DNA of 64,000 nucleotides from Crocinitomicaceae bacterium. GTDB taxonomy: Bacteria > Bacteroidota > Bacteroidia > Flavobacteriales_D > Crocinitomicaceae. Under the pieces are notes generated by a model. It did not search any database and was not told the DNA's origin. It saw only the letters and a program-made list of their open reading frames with translations. The stretch covers positions 27,395 through 91,394 of the forward strand of contig JAQXCN010000031.1 in NCBI GenBank assembly GCA_029251865.1, given 5' to 3'. A program made the translations under genes and the position numbers. This document shows, one piece after another, positions 25,664 to 34,606 of the stretch; positions within the stretch are counted from its first letter, which is position 1; each line of letters begins with the position of its first letter.

Positions 25664-26457
25664 CTCAATGCAAATAAGTTAAACATAACAGAATCCTCTA
25701 AACCCACTTCACGTTCGTGGTGAAGACGGGTAAATCCTTTTTCCTTTAGCAGCTCTTTTATTTTTATCAATCGACCATCTATATCATGCACTTCAATGAC
25801 CATGCTTTTAATTAGTGGCCAATGTTCATTTTCAATACCCTTGAGAACAGACCACTCTGCACCTTCACAGTCAATTTTAAGCAAATCAATTTTAGCGACA
25901 TTTTGCTTTTTAATTATGGACGATAAAGTATCCAAACTACATTCAACTTGTTTTTTACCTCGCACCAAGAAAAAAGCAATAATTCCAGATAAAAAAGAAG
26001 GGATAAGTCGCATCCACCCCATACCCTCTGGTGGGTTTTTCATAGTTCCTTTTACGGCTCTTGAAAAAGCTTTTGGGTCTTTATCCCATTCTTCAGGATG
26101 TAATGTCGATAGTGCCGGAGTATTAGGGAAATAAGTAAAAGAAGCCTTAAATGCAGCGTCAGATACACCCATCATGAAAGTATGAATTCTGCCATCACCA
26201 TAAGCTTTAGCATTCCTGTTCAGTACATTATAGATGTCCGGAATAGGCTCAAAACAATACACCTGTACGTTTTTCGCTTTTTGAATAGCACGGAGACCAA
26301 AAACGCCTACATTAGCACCTACATCAAAGACAACATCTTCATTACCGATTGTAATACCATTCTGAAGATACCCTTCAACATGATGGTCTAACATTTTGGC
26401 TTCCGGTTTCCTTAAACAGAATACAGGAGTACCATCAATTAGCGTTGTTTGGGTCAT
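25660..26457 (-). CDS. FkbM family methyltransferase
   Basis: A 265-residue protein of the FkbM SAM-methyltransferase family. Motif I is VVFDVGANVGVFGL (about 41-54), followed by VQVYCFEPIPDIYNVL with the ribose-binding acid, and KIDLLKIDCEGAEWSVLKG split over motif IV. A 30-residue segment (about 140-175) is more hydrophobic than usual (SFLSGIIAFFLV), possibly contacting the membrane. FkbM enzymes methylate hydroxyls of glycans, lipids or polyketides. As first gene of the operon with a hydroxylase-like enzyme it could O-methylate a newly introduced hydroxyl, which is an inference. Confidence 0.85.
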   Translation of the reverse strand: MTQTTLIDGTPVFCLRKPEAKMLDHHVEGYLQNGITIGNEDVVFDVGANVGVFGLRAIQKAKNVQVYCFEPIPDIYNVLNRNAKAYGDGRIHTFMMGVSDAAFKASFTYFPNTPALSTLHPEEWDKDPKAFSRAVKGTMKNPPEGMGWMRLIPSFLSGIIAFFLVRGKKQVECSLDTLSSIIKKQNVAKIDLLKIDCEGAEWSVLKGIENEHWPLIKSMVIEVHDIDGRLIKIKELLKEKGFTRLHHEREVGLEDSVMFNLFALR

Positions 26458-26502
26458 AGAATACCCAAAATAATAAATTTTCAGCAGAAATATGCTGTAT
26501 TT

Positions 26503-28131
26503 CTACTCTTCAAGAAAAGGATACCTGTAATCAGTAGCAGGAACAAACGTTTCTTTAATCGTTCTTGGCGAAACCCAACGTAAAAGATTCAAAATTGATC
26601 CAGCCTTGTCATTTGTGCCTGAACCTCGCGCGCCTCCAAAAGGCTGTTGACCAACAACAGCGCCAGTAGGCTTGTCGTTTATATAGAAATTTCCTGCTGC
26701 ATTTTCAAGGGCTTTTGTTGCGTACTCAGCAGCATATCTGTCAACAGATAATACAGCTCCTGTTAATGCATATTCAGATGTACCATCTACAATTTCTAAA
26801 GTTTCTTCCCACTTATCTTCATCGTAAACATATATTGTCATGACAGGTCCAAAGATTTCTTCTACCATTGTCTTAAACTTTGGATTCGACGTAACAATAA
26901 TCGTTGGTTCAACGAAGTACCCCGTGGATTTGTCATAATTACCACCAGCAATGATCTCGGCATCACTTGCGTTCTTTGCATAATCTATATAAGTAGCTAT
27001 ACTATCAAATGCTTTCTCCGAAATAACGGCATTTATAAAATTTGCTGGGTCTTCAGGTGAACCCATTTTAAAACTATTAGCGTCTGAAATGATTTGAACT
27101 TTCACGGCATCCCAAATATTTGTAGGAATGTATGCGCGTGATGCAGCGGAACATTTTTGACCTTGAAATTCAAAAGCACCGCGTGAAATTGCTGTGGCTA
27201 CCTCAGCAGCGACTGCTGATTTGTGAGCAACTATAAAATCCTTACCACCAGTTTCACCAACTATTCTCGGGTAAGATTTATACTTTTCAATATTGTTACC
27301 AATACCTTTCCAAAGCGTACGAAATACATCTGTACTACCTGTAAAATGTAAACCTGCAAAATTCTTATCCTGAAAAACTACGTTTGAAATCTCGCGACCA
27401 CTCACAGTAACCATATTGATTACTCCTTTAGGAAGTCCTGCAGCTTCAAAAAGTTCCATTATTACTTGGGCGGAATATATTTGAGTTTCGGCAGGTTTCC
27501 AAATCACAACATTACCCATCATTGCTGGAGCAGCACATAGGTTTGCGCAAATGGAGGTGAAATTAAATGGCGTAAGTGCAAAAATAAAGCCTTCAAGTGG
27601 CCTGTGCTCGAGACGGTTCCACATTCCTGGAAGAGACTCAGGCTGCTCCTTATACAATTGACTCATATACTGCACGTTAAACCTAAAAAAGTCAATCAAC
27701 TCACACGCAGCATCAATCTCCGCCTGCATCATATTTTTACTTTGAGCAAGCATTGTTGCAGCATTTAGTTTTGCACGAAAAGGACCTGCTAACAAATCAG
27801 CTGCTTTTAAAAATATTGATGCCCTATGCTCCCAACTCATATTCGCCCACTTCTTTCTTGCTTCCATAGCTGCGTCTATGGCCTCTCTTACTTCTTTTTC
27901 AGAACCATAATTAGATGTTCCTATGGCGTGCGCATGATCATGAGGAGGGCTTAATTTTTTCTTGTTATCCGTATAGACTTTCCGTTCTCCTATATACATT
28001 GGTACATCAATGTTACCATTGTACATTTTTGAATATTCATTAAGGAGTGTTTCACGTTCAATACTTCCTGGTGCATAAGACATAACAGGCTCATTAACCG
28101 CAACAGGTACTGAATAAAAGGCATTTGACAT
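26503..28131 (-). CDS. pruA: L-glutamate gamma-semialdehyde (1-pyrroline-5-carboxylate) dehydrogenase
   Basis: A 542-residue enzyme, the normal length for the stand-alone form, that oxidises glutamate semialdehyde to glutamate in proline catabolism. Seen are FALTPFNFTS, the NAD-binding VVIWKPAETQ and FTGSTDVFRTLW, the Glu motif VGETGGKDF, and the catalytic cysteine block FEFQGQKCSAASRAY, then EEIFGPVMTIYVY and the C-terminal QQPFGGARGSGTNDKAG. No proline dehydrogenase domain is fused. A well-formed promoter is directly upstream, shared back-to-back with the divergent TPR gene. Confidence 0.95.
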   Translation of the reverse strand: MSNAFYSVPVAVNEPVMSYAPGSIERETLLNEYSKMYNGNIDVPMYIGERKVYTDNKKKLSPPHDHAHAIGTSNYGSEKEVREAIDAAMEARKKWANMSWEHRASIFLKAADLLAGPFRAKLNAATMLAQSKNMMQAEIDAACELIDFFRFNVQYMSQLYKEQPESLPGMWNRLEHRPLEGFIFALTPFNFTSICANLCAAPAMMGNVVIWKPAETQIYSAQVIMELFEAAGLPKGVINMVTVSGREISNVVFQDKNFAGLHFTGSTDVFRTLWKGIGNNIEKYKSYPRIVGETGGKDFIVAHKSAVAAEVATAISRGAFEFQGQKCSAASRAYIPTNIWDAVKVQIISDANSFKMGSPEDPANFINAVISEKAFDSIATYIDYAKNASDAEIIAGGNYDKSTGYFVEPTIIVTSNPKFKTMVEEIFGPVMTIYVYDEDKWEETLEIVDGTSEYALTGAVLSVDRYAAEYATKALENAAGNFYINDKPTGAVVGQQPFGGARGSGTNDKAGSILNLLRWVSPRTIKETFVPATDYRYPFLEE

Positions 28132-28144
28132 AATTAATTTTTTG

Positions 28145-28175
28145 TTGCAAACTTAAGAATACTTGACTATCATTG
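28145..28175 (+). promoter_or_regulatory. Promoter of the TPR gene (TTG-N20-TATCATTG), interleaved with pruA promoter
   Basis: On the forward strand TTG (28145-28147) is followed after 20 bases by TATCATTG (28168-28175), one mismatch from TAnnTTTG. The ATG at 28194 is 18 bases further. The -7 element of each promoter overlaps or abuts the -33 element of the other. Confidence 0.5.
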
Positions 28176-28179
28176 CAAA
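28148..28179 (-). promoter_or_regulatory. Promoter of pruA (TTTG-N20-TAAGTTTG)
   Basis: On the reverse strand TTTG (28176-28179) is followed after 20 bases by TAAGTTTG (28148-28155) and GCA, a perfect fit to the Bacteroidota -33/-7 consensus. It lies 16 bases before the ATG. Confidence 0.7.
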
Positions 28180-28193
28180 AAAAGTCTACCTAT

Positions 28194-29384
28194 ATGAACA
28201 GATTTTCACTTCTTTTAGTCCTTCTCCTTTCCCTAAATAGCAGAGCACAATCTACTTTTAAATATCAAGATTTCATTCAAAGCTCAAATGCAAAAGAAAA
28301 GGCAACTATTGCTCTTGAGCTTGGCAACTATTATCATAGGTTTTGTGTTGATTCATTGAATACGCTCGGTGTTACACTTAAAGAATTGTACGCACTTGAA
28401 AACGACCCATTTGTAAGAGCCGTTTATCAGAAACTGCTTGGAGGATTTGATATGAAAAAAGGATTTGTTCAAGAAGGCCTAAAAATGCTCAAATCCTCTA
28501 GATCTTTTTTTTTAAATCAAGGAGATAACACGTTAATTTCGGAAGCCTTTAACGAGACAGGACAATGTTATTTACTTTTAAGTGATTTTAAAAAAGCAAA
28601 AGAAAACTTTAATTCATCCATTAAATTTGGTGCGGACGCACAGGATAAAACTTTAGAATACATGGCAATGATTAATCTTGCCCAATGCCACTATTTAGGT
28701 GGGGACACAATTTCCGCTCAAGTTTTTACCAGGAGTTATCTAACAAAAGCACTAAAAGCAAATAAATTTGAGGCCGCCGCAAATGCCTATTCTTTTTTGG
28801 GTCAAATGGCATTGGATCAAAAAAATCACTCTTTAGCGATTCAATACTTTGACAAACAGCGCACTTATGCAGATAAAACACGAGCGCCATTTACCGTGTC
28901 TCGTGCTAAAAATAATCTAGCTATTTCGTTCTTTCTTAAGGGTGATTTCAAACAAGCCCTTGCGCTCTTTACAGAGGTCCTAGAAGAACGAAAACAGCAA
29001 GGTGTAATCTCTTATTTATGCGATGCCTATTTAAACATGGGGAACTTTCACTTTGAAAATAAAAATCACGAAACCGCGAATATTTATATTGATTCCTCCA
29101 TCTTTTTATCGAAAAATAATGGTCTAATTTCTAATCATATCGAGGCACTTGAGACAAGATTGGAATTTGATGTGTCACCCAATCTAAAGTCTGAAATTAA
29201 AGAACTTAAGGAAAAACAAAAATTCTTTTTAGAAGAACAACGGAAGCAAAGAGATGTGAAATCAGCTATTAAGATTAATCACAGTTCTCTTTCCACGTGG
29301 CCGTGGTATGTTTATATGATTTTTGTATTAATCCCTTTTGTTAGCCTTCTATTCTTCCGAAGCAATTTATCTGACAAGCGTTAA
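28194..29384 (+). CDS. Exported TPR-repeat protein with C-terminal membrane anchor
   Basis: A 396-residue protein from the ATG at 28194; the frame extends to a TTG at 28173 inside the promoter, which is not used. It has a signal peptide (MNRFSLLLVLLLSLNSRAQ) and then about seven TPR-type helical hairpins (EAFNETGQCYLLLSDFKKAK, MAMINLAQCHYLGGD, YSFLGQMALDQKNHSLAIQY, KNNLAISFFLKGDFKQALAL, AYLNMGNFHFENKNHETANI). A coiled-coil segment precedes one transmembrane helix (WPWYVYMIFVLIPFVSLLFF). This is the sensor half of Bacteroidota TPR-linked histidine kinases or LuxR proteins, but no output domain follows. The 3' end overlaps the convergent gene by 18 bases. Confidence 0.75.
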   Translation: MNRFSLLLVLLLSLNSRAQSTFKYQDFIQSSNAKEKATIALELGNYYHRFCVDSLNTLGVTLKELYALENDPFVRAVYQKLLGGFDMKKGFVQEGLKMLKSSRSFFLNQGDNTLISEAFNETGQCYLLLSDFKKAKENFNSSIKFGADAQDKTLEYMAMINLAQCHYLGGDTISAQVFTRSYLTKALKANKFEAAANAYSFLGQMALDQKNHSLAIQYFDKQRTYADKTRAPFTVSRAKNNLAISFFLKGDFKQALALFTEVLEERKQQGVISYLCDAYLNMGNFHFENKNHETANIYIDSSIFLSKNNGLISNHIEALETRLEFDVSPNLKSEIKELKEKQKFFLEEQRKQRDVKSAIKINHSSLSTWPWYVYMIFVLIPFVSLLFFRSNLSDKR

Positions 29385-32300
29385 AAAACCATGCCCAGAT
29401 AATTCTGTACCATTATTCCCCTGGGCCGTATATTTGTAGAAATAAACACCCTCCTCAGCTTCATTGCCACTAAATGATTTACCATCCCAACCGTCTTCTA
29501 AGGATTCTATTCGTGCCATAACATTCCCCCACCGATTCAAAATAATTAGTTCAAGTGTAGCAATATTTTCAGTTTCAATGATAAACAACTCATTTGTACC
29601 ATCTTGATTGGGGCTAAATACATTGGGAACAAATATTATTGGATCACCTAACAATAAGGCATTGATTTCTATTCCAAAAGTATCACTACAAAGGTCATTT
29701 TGAGCGATGAGCTCTACGTAATAAACACCTTCAATTTCATAGATCGATGAGAGCGATGGATTGTCAGGATCAGAATAATCTAATAACCCTCCATTTCCAA
29801 AATCCCAACTATACATTGTCGCATTAGAACTTTGATTAAGAAAATCAACATTTAAAGGGATAGATCCTGAAACTGGTGTTCCTTCAAATAAGGCAATAGG
29901 ATTCGGGGTAGTTTCCAAAGTGATAGATGCATTGCCTTCACAACCATTTTCATCAACTCCTGAAACTGTGTAAGAAGTTGTTGAATTCAAATTAAATGGG
30001 ACTCCGTCAATTACGCCATTATCCCAGGTGTATACTGCTGACGGCCCTGCACCACTTGCAGACAAAACAACACTTTCACCTTCACAAACCAGAATAGATG
30101 GCCCTGGATCAATAGTTGGTGTTTGATGAACTACAACTAATAATTCATCCTGAGTCTCACAACCATCAGCACTGAAACCTGTCAGTGTGTAGACTCCAGT
30201 CTCTGAGGGAATAAATCCAACCCCGTCTTCTACACCATTGGACCAAGAATAATCTAGACCGTTACTACCATTAAGAATAACTGTTTCACCCATGCACACG
30301 GCAACATCATCGCCGGCAAATACAGGTGTATTTGGATTAACAACAACTGTAAAATCAACCATTGGACTTGGGCAGCCAGCGACAGTGTAGCTTACAGAAT
30401 ATTCCGTAGTCTCAGTTGGACTTACCGTGATTTCACTTAAGGTTTCACCACTAGGCATCCACGAAAATTCACCATTACTTAGTCCTGATATAGCAGTCAA
30501 AACGGCTGTTTGACCTTCGCATATTTCATTTGTTCCAATTATAGATAGGTCAGGTGTTTCGTTTACAATAATTACCATTTGATAATTTAATGCACACTGA
30601 TCTGGGTCAACAACGAATGCATATATGGTTGGCCCAACTGCATTTGTATTAATGCCCGGAGGGCCCCAAACACCAGTATACCCGTCCAAAGAAACATTAG
30701 ATAAAGCGTCTGCCGCATCATCTTGACAATACGGACCCAATTGCTCGAAATTGGCTACTTGAGAGGCCGTAACTGTCAAGTTCATTGTTGCAAGCGAATC
30801 GCAACCTGTCTCTATACTTTGAAGAATTACAGTTTGTGTACCTCCAACACCAAAAAATAGTCCATTCCATTCATAAGGCAGTTCAGAGTCACATATAGTT
30901 TCAAAACTCTCACTTGCTAGCGTAGGACTGACTCCTAAATCAAGTGTTGCCAATGAGTCACATCCGGAAACAACACTCGTTAAAGTAGAAGTTTGAATGC
31001 CTGCTTCTGTAAAGGAGATCCCATTCCAATCAAAAGGCAATTCACTTTCACATATCGCCAAAGAGGAATTACTTTCTAGTATAGGATTAACAGTAACTGT
31101 TGCAGATGCTTGCGCCATGCAACCTGCTAAATCATAGTCACAAGTATAATTCAAGGTTTCATTAGGTGTTACTTCTATCGTTGAGGTACCTACTTCGCCA
31201 GTGCTCCAAACATAGGACCCACCATTAATTGATGGTGTCGCCGTTAATGTCACGGAGGAGCCAAGACACATGACTTCAGAATTAATCGTTAAACTCGGGG
31301 CCTCAACGATTAAGTTAAGCGTAGCCAAAGAATCACACCCTGAAACTACACTTGTCAAAGCTATCGTTTGATTATCTGAGGTCAGGAATTCAATACCATT
31401 CCATGAATAGGGTAGTTCCTCTTCACAAATTGACAAATTCGTTGTGCTTGTCAACGAAGGATTTACAAACAGCTCAAGATTAGCTGTAGAATCACATCCA
31501 TTTTGAACATCTGTCAATACGACCTGATGTAGACCACCTGCGTTTATTTCTAATCCATTCCATGAAAATGGCAAGTCAGAGTCACAAATAGTTATTACTG
31601 TCGTGCTTTCTAATAATGGATTAACCGTTACAGTTCCGGTAGCGGAAGCAATACAACCCGCAAGGTCATAATCGCATGTAAAATCGGAGGTCGCATTCGG
31701 ATTAACACTGATTGATGAAGTGGTTTCACCAGTATTCCATAAAAATACACCTCCTAAAATTGATGGTGTTGCTGTCAAAGTGATGAAATCGCCTTCACAA
31801 ATTGTTTCAGAATTAATCGACAATGTAGGAACAATAGCATTTGCAACTACCTCTATAGTCTCAATTATGGGCTCAGTACACCCGCCAGCATCATCAACAG
31901 AAACATCATAAAACCCAGGCTCCAATCCCGTAGCAGTCGCTGTCGTTTGTGAGGGATTTGTGTTCCAAGAATACGTATATCCTGGAAATCCCCCTGAAGC
32001 ATTAACTGTCGCCGTACCATCCGATCCCAAACATGATACGGGAGTTGAAGATACACTTGTTTCCAAAGCATTAGAACATTCTAAAAAATCAACAAATACG
32101 CCGGAATCCCAAACACCATCTCCTGCATCTGCAATAGCCAACTTAAAATGGTAACTTTCACAAGGAACGACGGATACATCAGAAATCAGTACGGTGGTAA
32201 AAGCGTCAAAAACATTGGTCGCTCCATTGGCATTATTGACGTAAAAAGCTTGGTTTAAATTCGCATTAACATTGTCAATGCTCACAATGGTAACTCCGTC

Positions 32301-32840
32301 AGGCAGAACTGCTACATTCTGATTATTGTAGATCGTACCATTTGGGTCCGGTCCTGTAATGAAGAAACCAAAGGCATCATTGAAGCCCGCCGACACCCAT
32401 TCCGGATATTCCTCTGAACCAAATACAAATCGAATTTGAAGTTCGTCACAGGTTGGCACGACATCAAACTCAAGAATACAACAATCATTATTGGCTAATG
32501 GCTCAAGCGCATTTAATTGTGGATCGTTGCAGTTTGTTCCATTATCCGTACTCATGAAATTCGCTCCTGGAGCGTTAATATCAGCAACATTCCCAGTAGT
32601 CATTACAAGACCTGTTGGAATACCAATATCCGTTGTTTCACCATTCGTAAAAGTTCCGTAGGCATTATTGGGACAATTCATTGTAGCATTTGTTATTGTC
32701 AATCCACCACTAATGATGGAATTAACAACTACTTCCGCTGTCGCACCTTGATTCTCGATAATTAATTGAGCATGTACATTTTTTGAGAAAAAAACAACAC
32801 ATAAAAGAGAAAGAAAAGAAACAAAACTATTACAATGCAT
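29367..32840 (-). CDS. Large secreted protein: choice-of-anchor L domain, PKD-like repeats, T9SS type B sorting domain
   Basis: A 1157-residue protein from the ATG at 32840 (a TTG three codons upstream is in frame). After the signal peptide (ending VHAQ) comes a choice-of-anchor L domain with FVFGSEEYPEWV and FNDAFGFFI (about 145-170). Next are SprB-like and Ig-like repeats, including two long near-duplicate units with TCDYDLAGC and four copies of a C-[DE]-[SE]-x-LP-[FY]-x-WNG unit. A PKD domain follows (SWDFGNGG), then the gliding-motility C-terminal domain (VFSPNQDGTNE, LIILNRWGNV, GVYFYKY). It is exported by T9SS and displayed at the cell surface; a role in adhesion is inferred. Confidence 0.9.
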   Translation of the reverse strand: MHCNSFVSFLSLLCVVFFSKNVHAQLIIENQGATAEVVVNSIISGGLTITNATMNCPNNAYGTFTNGETTDIGIPTGLVMTTGNVADINAPGANFMSTDNGTNCNDPQLNALEPLANNDCCILEFDVVPTCDELQIRFVFGSEEYPEWVSAGFNDAFGFFITGPDPNGTIYNNQNVAVLPDGVTIVSIDNVNANLNQAFYVNNANGATNVFDAFTTVLISDVSVVPCESYHFKLAIADAGDGVWDSGVFVDFLECSNALETSVSSTPVSCLGSDGTATVNASGGFPGYTYSWNTNPSQTTATATGLEPGFYDVSVDDAGGCTEPIIETIEVVANAIVPTLSINSETICEGDFITLTATPSILGGVFLWNTGETTSSISVNPNATSDFTCDYDLAGCIASATGTVTVNPLLESTTVITICDSDLPFSWNGLEINAGGLHQVVLTDVQNGCDSTANLELFVNPSLTSTTNLSICEEELPYSWNGIEFLTSDNQTIALTSVVSGCDSLATLNLIVEAPSLTINSEVMCLGSSVTLTATPSINGGSYVWSTGEVGTSTIEVTPNETLNYTCDYDLAGCMAQASATVTVNPILESNSSLAICESELPFDWNGISFTEAGIQTSTLTSVVSGCDSLATLDLGVSPTLASESFETICDSELPYEWNGLFFGVGGTQTVILQSIETGCDSLATMNLTVTASQVANFEQLGPYCQDDAADALSNVSLDGYTGVWGPPGINTNAVGPTIYAFVVDPDQCALNYQMVIIVNETPDLSIIGTNEICEGQTAVLTAISGLSNGEFSWMPSGETLSEITVSPTETTEYSVSYTVAGCPSPMVDFTVVVNPNTPVFAGDDVAVCMGETVILNGSNGLDYSWSNGVEDGVGFIPSETGVYTLTGFSADGCETQDELLVVVHQTPTIDPGPSILVCEGESVVLSASGAGPSAVYTWDNGVIDGVPFNLNSTTSYTVSGVDENGCEGNASITLETTPNPIALFEGTPVSGSIPLNVDFLNQSSNATMYSWDFGNGGLLDYSDPDNPSLSSIYEIEGVYYVELIAQNDLCSDTFGIEINALLLGDPIIFVPNVFSPNQDGTNELFIIETENIATLELIILNRWGNVMARIESLEDGWDGKSFSGNEAEEGVYFYKYTAQGNNGTELSGHGFLTLVR

Positions 32841-33174
32841 ATAATTCAAAGACTAAATTCAAACCTTGAAGGTTGCTTCTCAAATATACGAAATTGAAAA
32901 TCAAAAAAAAATCTGAAATGCTTGAGCATGAATAAATTAAAATAATCTTTAAAACTTTCAGAATAGCATACAATAATGAAGAATGCTTGAGGCAGAAGAA
33001 TCTCAACATACGACATCTCAGTTATCACAAACCTCAACACTGTTAAACCTCTCTAAGATCTTGGACAAAAGATCTATCTGTACTTTTTTAGTCTTTCTTG
33101 TTTTCCGCTTTTAATGTGCGATAAATACGTTCCCAAGACTATTATAAACGGAATCAATTACCTAATTTTAAAAT
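32841..33174. other. Divergent intergenic region between the T9SS type B gene and recF
   Basis: A 334-base stretch without a supported gene. It holds a candidate reverse-strand -7 element (TATATTTG, 32881-32888, 40 bases before the ATG at 32840), an imperfect forward element TAATTTTA (33163-33170) 4 bases before the recF ATG, and a short palindromic segment AGATCTTGGACAAAAGATCT (33056-33075) that could form a hairpin. Otherwise I see nothing in it. Confidence 0.5.
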
Positions 33175-34284
33175 ATGTTCCTAGCACGTTTACACCTTCT
33201 ACAATTCAAGAACCATCAAAGCACTGAGGTCCAGCTTATTAATGGCTTAAATGCATTCATAGGAAAGAACGGGAGCGGCAAAACCAACGTGCTAGATGCG
33301 ATACATTACATGAGTATGTGCAAAAGCTATTTGAATCCAATTGACAAACAAAATGTAATGTTTAATCAAAGCTTTTTCCATATTAACGGAACATGGAATG
33401 TCGATAAAAAAGAACATCAAGTTGCCTGCTCATACAAACTTGGCGCAAAAAAGAAAATTAAACTAAACAAGAAAGAATACGAAAAGTTAGCGGAACATAT
33501 CGGTAAGTTTCCTGTAGTTTTCATTTCGCCATACGACGGTGATTTAATTAACGAGGGAAGCGAATTAAGAAGAAAATGGATGGATGGTATCATATCTCAA
33601 GTCGATCCTATATATTTAAATACGCTACAGTCCTACAATAAAGTACTATCCCAAAGGAATGCTTTACTTAAAAATATGGCAGAGCACCGTTTATTTGATT
33701 TAGAGTCCATTGAGGTTTGGGATGCGCAAATGTCAAAACTTGGTAACTTTATTCATCAAAAAAGAAGTGAATTTTTAGACTCTTTTATTCCTGTTTTTCA
33801 AAAATTCTATGGACAGATAGGTATAGATTCAGAGGATAGTAACATTGCTTATAAATCACAATTAATAGGTGAAAATTTTACTGATTTATTAGTCGCCAAT
33901 CACAAAAAAGACAGCTACAATCAATACTCGAATGTTGGCATTCATAAAGATGATTTGATTTTTACCATTAAAGAGCATCCCATCAAAAAATTCGGTTCAC
34001 AAGGGCAGCAAAAATCATTCGTTATCGCACTACGATTGGCTCAATTTGACTGGCTCAAAGCACAAAAGAGAACAAATCCAATTTTATTGCTTGATGACAT
34101 ATTTGATAAACTCGATTCGGAGCGTGTTCAAAAGCTTGTCCAACTTGTCACGCAAGATTACTTTGGACAAGTGATTTTATCCGATACAGATCAAGAGCGA
34201 ATGGAGAACCTGTTAGACACATTAAATGTTCCATCAAAATTATTTGAGGTGGTTCAAGGAGATGTTCAAGAAATTTCTCGTTAA
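33175..34284 (+). CDS. recF: DNA replication and repair protein RecF
   Basis: A 369-residue SMC-like ATPase. The N-terminus LHLLQFKNHQ is followed by Walker A GKNGSGKTN (30-38), the signature FGSQGQQKSF (about 275-284) and Walker B PILLLDDIFDKLD (about 303-315). RecF acts with RecO and RecR to load RecA at gapped single-stranded DNA. As usual in Bacteroidota it is not in a dnaA-dnaN-gyrB operon; it is followed after 10 bases by a DUF721 gene, which suggests co-transcription. The length and motifs are normal. Confidence 0.95.
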   Translation: MFLARLHLLQFKNHQSTEVQLINGLNAFIGKNGSGKTNVLDAIHYMSMCKSYLNPIDKQNVMFNQSFFHINGTWNVDKKEHQVACSYKLGAKKKIKLNKKEYEKLAEHIGKFPVVFISPYDGDLINEGSELRRKWMDGIISQVDPIYLNTLQSYNKVLSQRNALLKNMAEHRLFDLESIEVWDAQMSKLGNFIHQKRSEFLDSFIPVFQKFYGQIGIDSEDSNIAYKSQLIGENFTDLLVANHKKDSYNQYSNVGIHKDDLIFTIKEHPIKKFGSQGQQKSFVIALRLAQFDWLKAQKRTNPILLLDDIFDKLDSERVQKLVQLVTQDYFGQVILSDTDQERMENLLDTLNVPSKLFEVVQGDVQEISR

Positions 34285-34294
34285 TTTTAACATT

Positions 34295-34606
34295 ATGGTT
34301 TATAACCCCGATAACAGAAGATCGAAAAAAGAGCAACCTTTAGGAGATGTAATTGAAAAGCTAATGAAGGCTTATCAATTGGATGATAAAATGAAAGAGT
34401 TCGACTTAAATGATGCATGGCCAGAACTTATGGGCAAAGCTGTCGCGCATAGGACGAAAAACATTAAGATCAAAAACAAAACCTTGCACCTTCAAATCGA
34501 TTCTGCGGTAATGAGAGAGGAGCTTCACTCGGGGAAAAGAGTTATTATCGAACGTGTCAATCAATTCATGAAGAAAGAGGTGATTACGGATGTTTGGTTT
34601 TCTTAA
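34295..34606 (+). CDS. DUF721 / DciA-like protein
   Basis: A 103-residue protein starting at the ATG at 34295; the frame is open further upstream inside recF, but those residues are not family-like. The KH-like DUF721 domain is seen: LMKAYQLDDKMKEFDLNDAWPELMG with HRTKNIKIKNKTLHLQ and SAVMREELHSGKRVIIERVN (in pieces). DUF721 proteins include DciA, the DnaB replicative helicase loader or operator of bacteria lacking DnaC/DnaI. Its place right after recF fits a replication or repair role. The end overlaps the convergent CotH gene by 4 bases. Confidence 0.85.
   Translation: MVYNPDNRRSKKEQPLGDVIEKLMKAYQLDDKMKEFDLNDAWPELMGKAVAHRTKNIKIKNKTLHLQIDSAVMREELHSGKRVIIERVNQFMKKEVITDVWFS

Noticed and set aside
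32846..33040. Reverse-strand 64-codon frame in the intergenic region before recF
   Set aside because: The composition is that of translated AT-rich spacer and a candidate -7 element lies inside it; no homology is recognisable.
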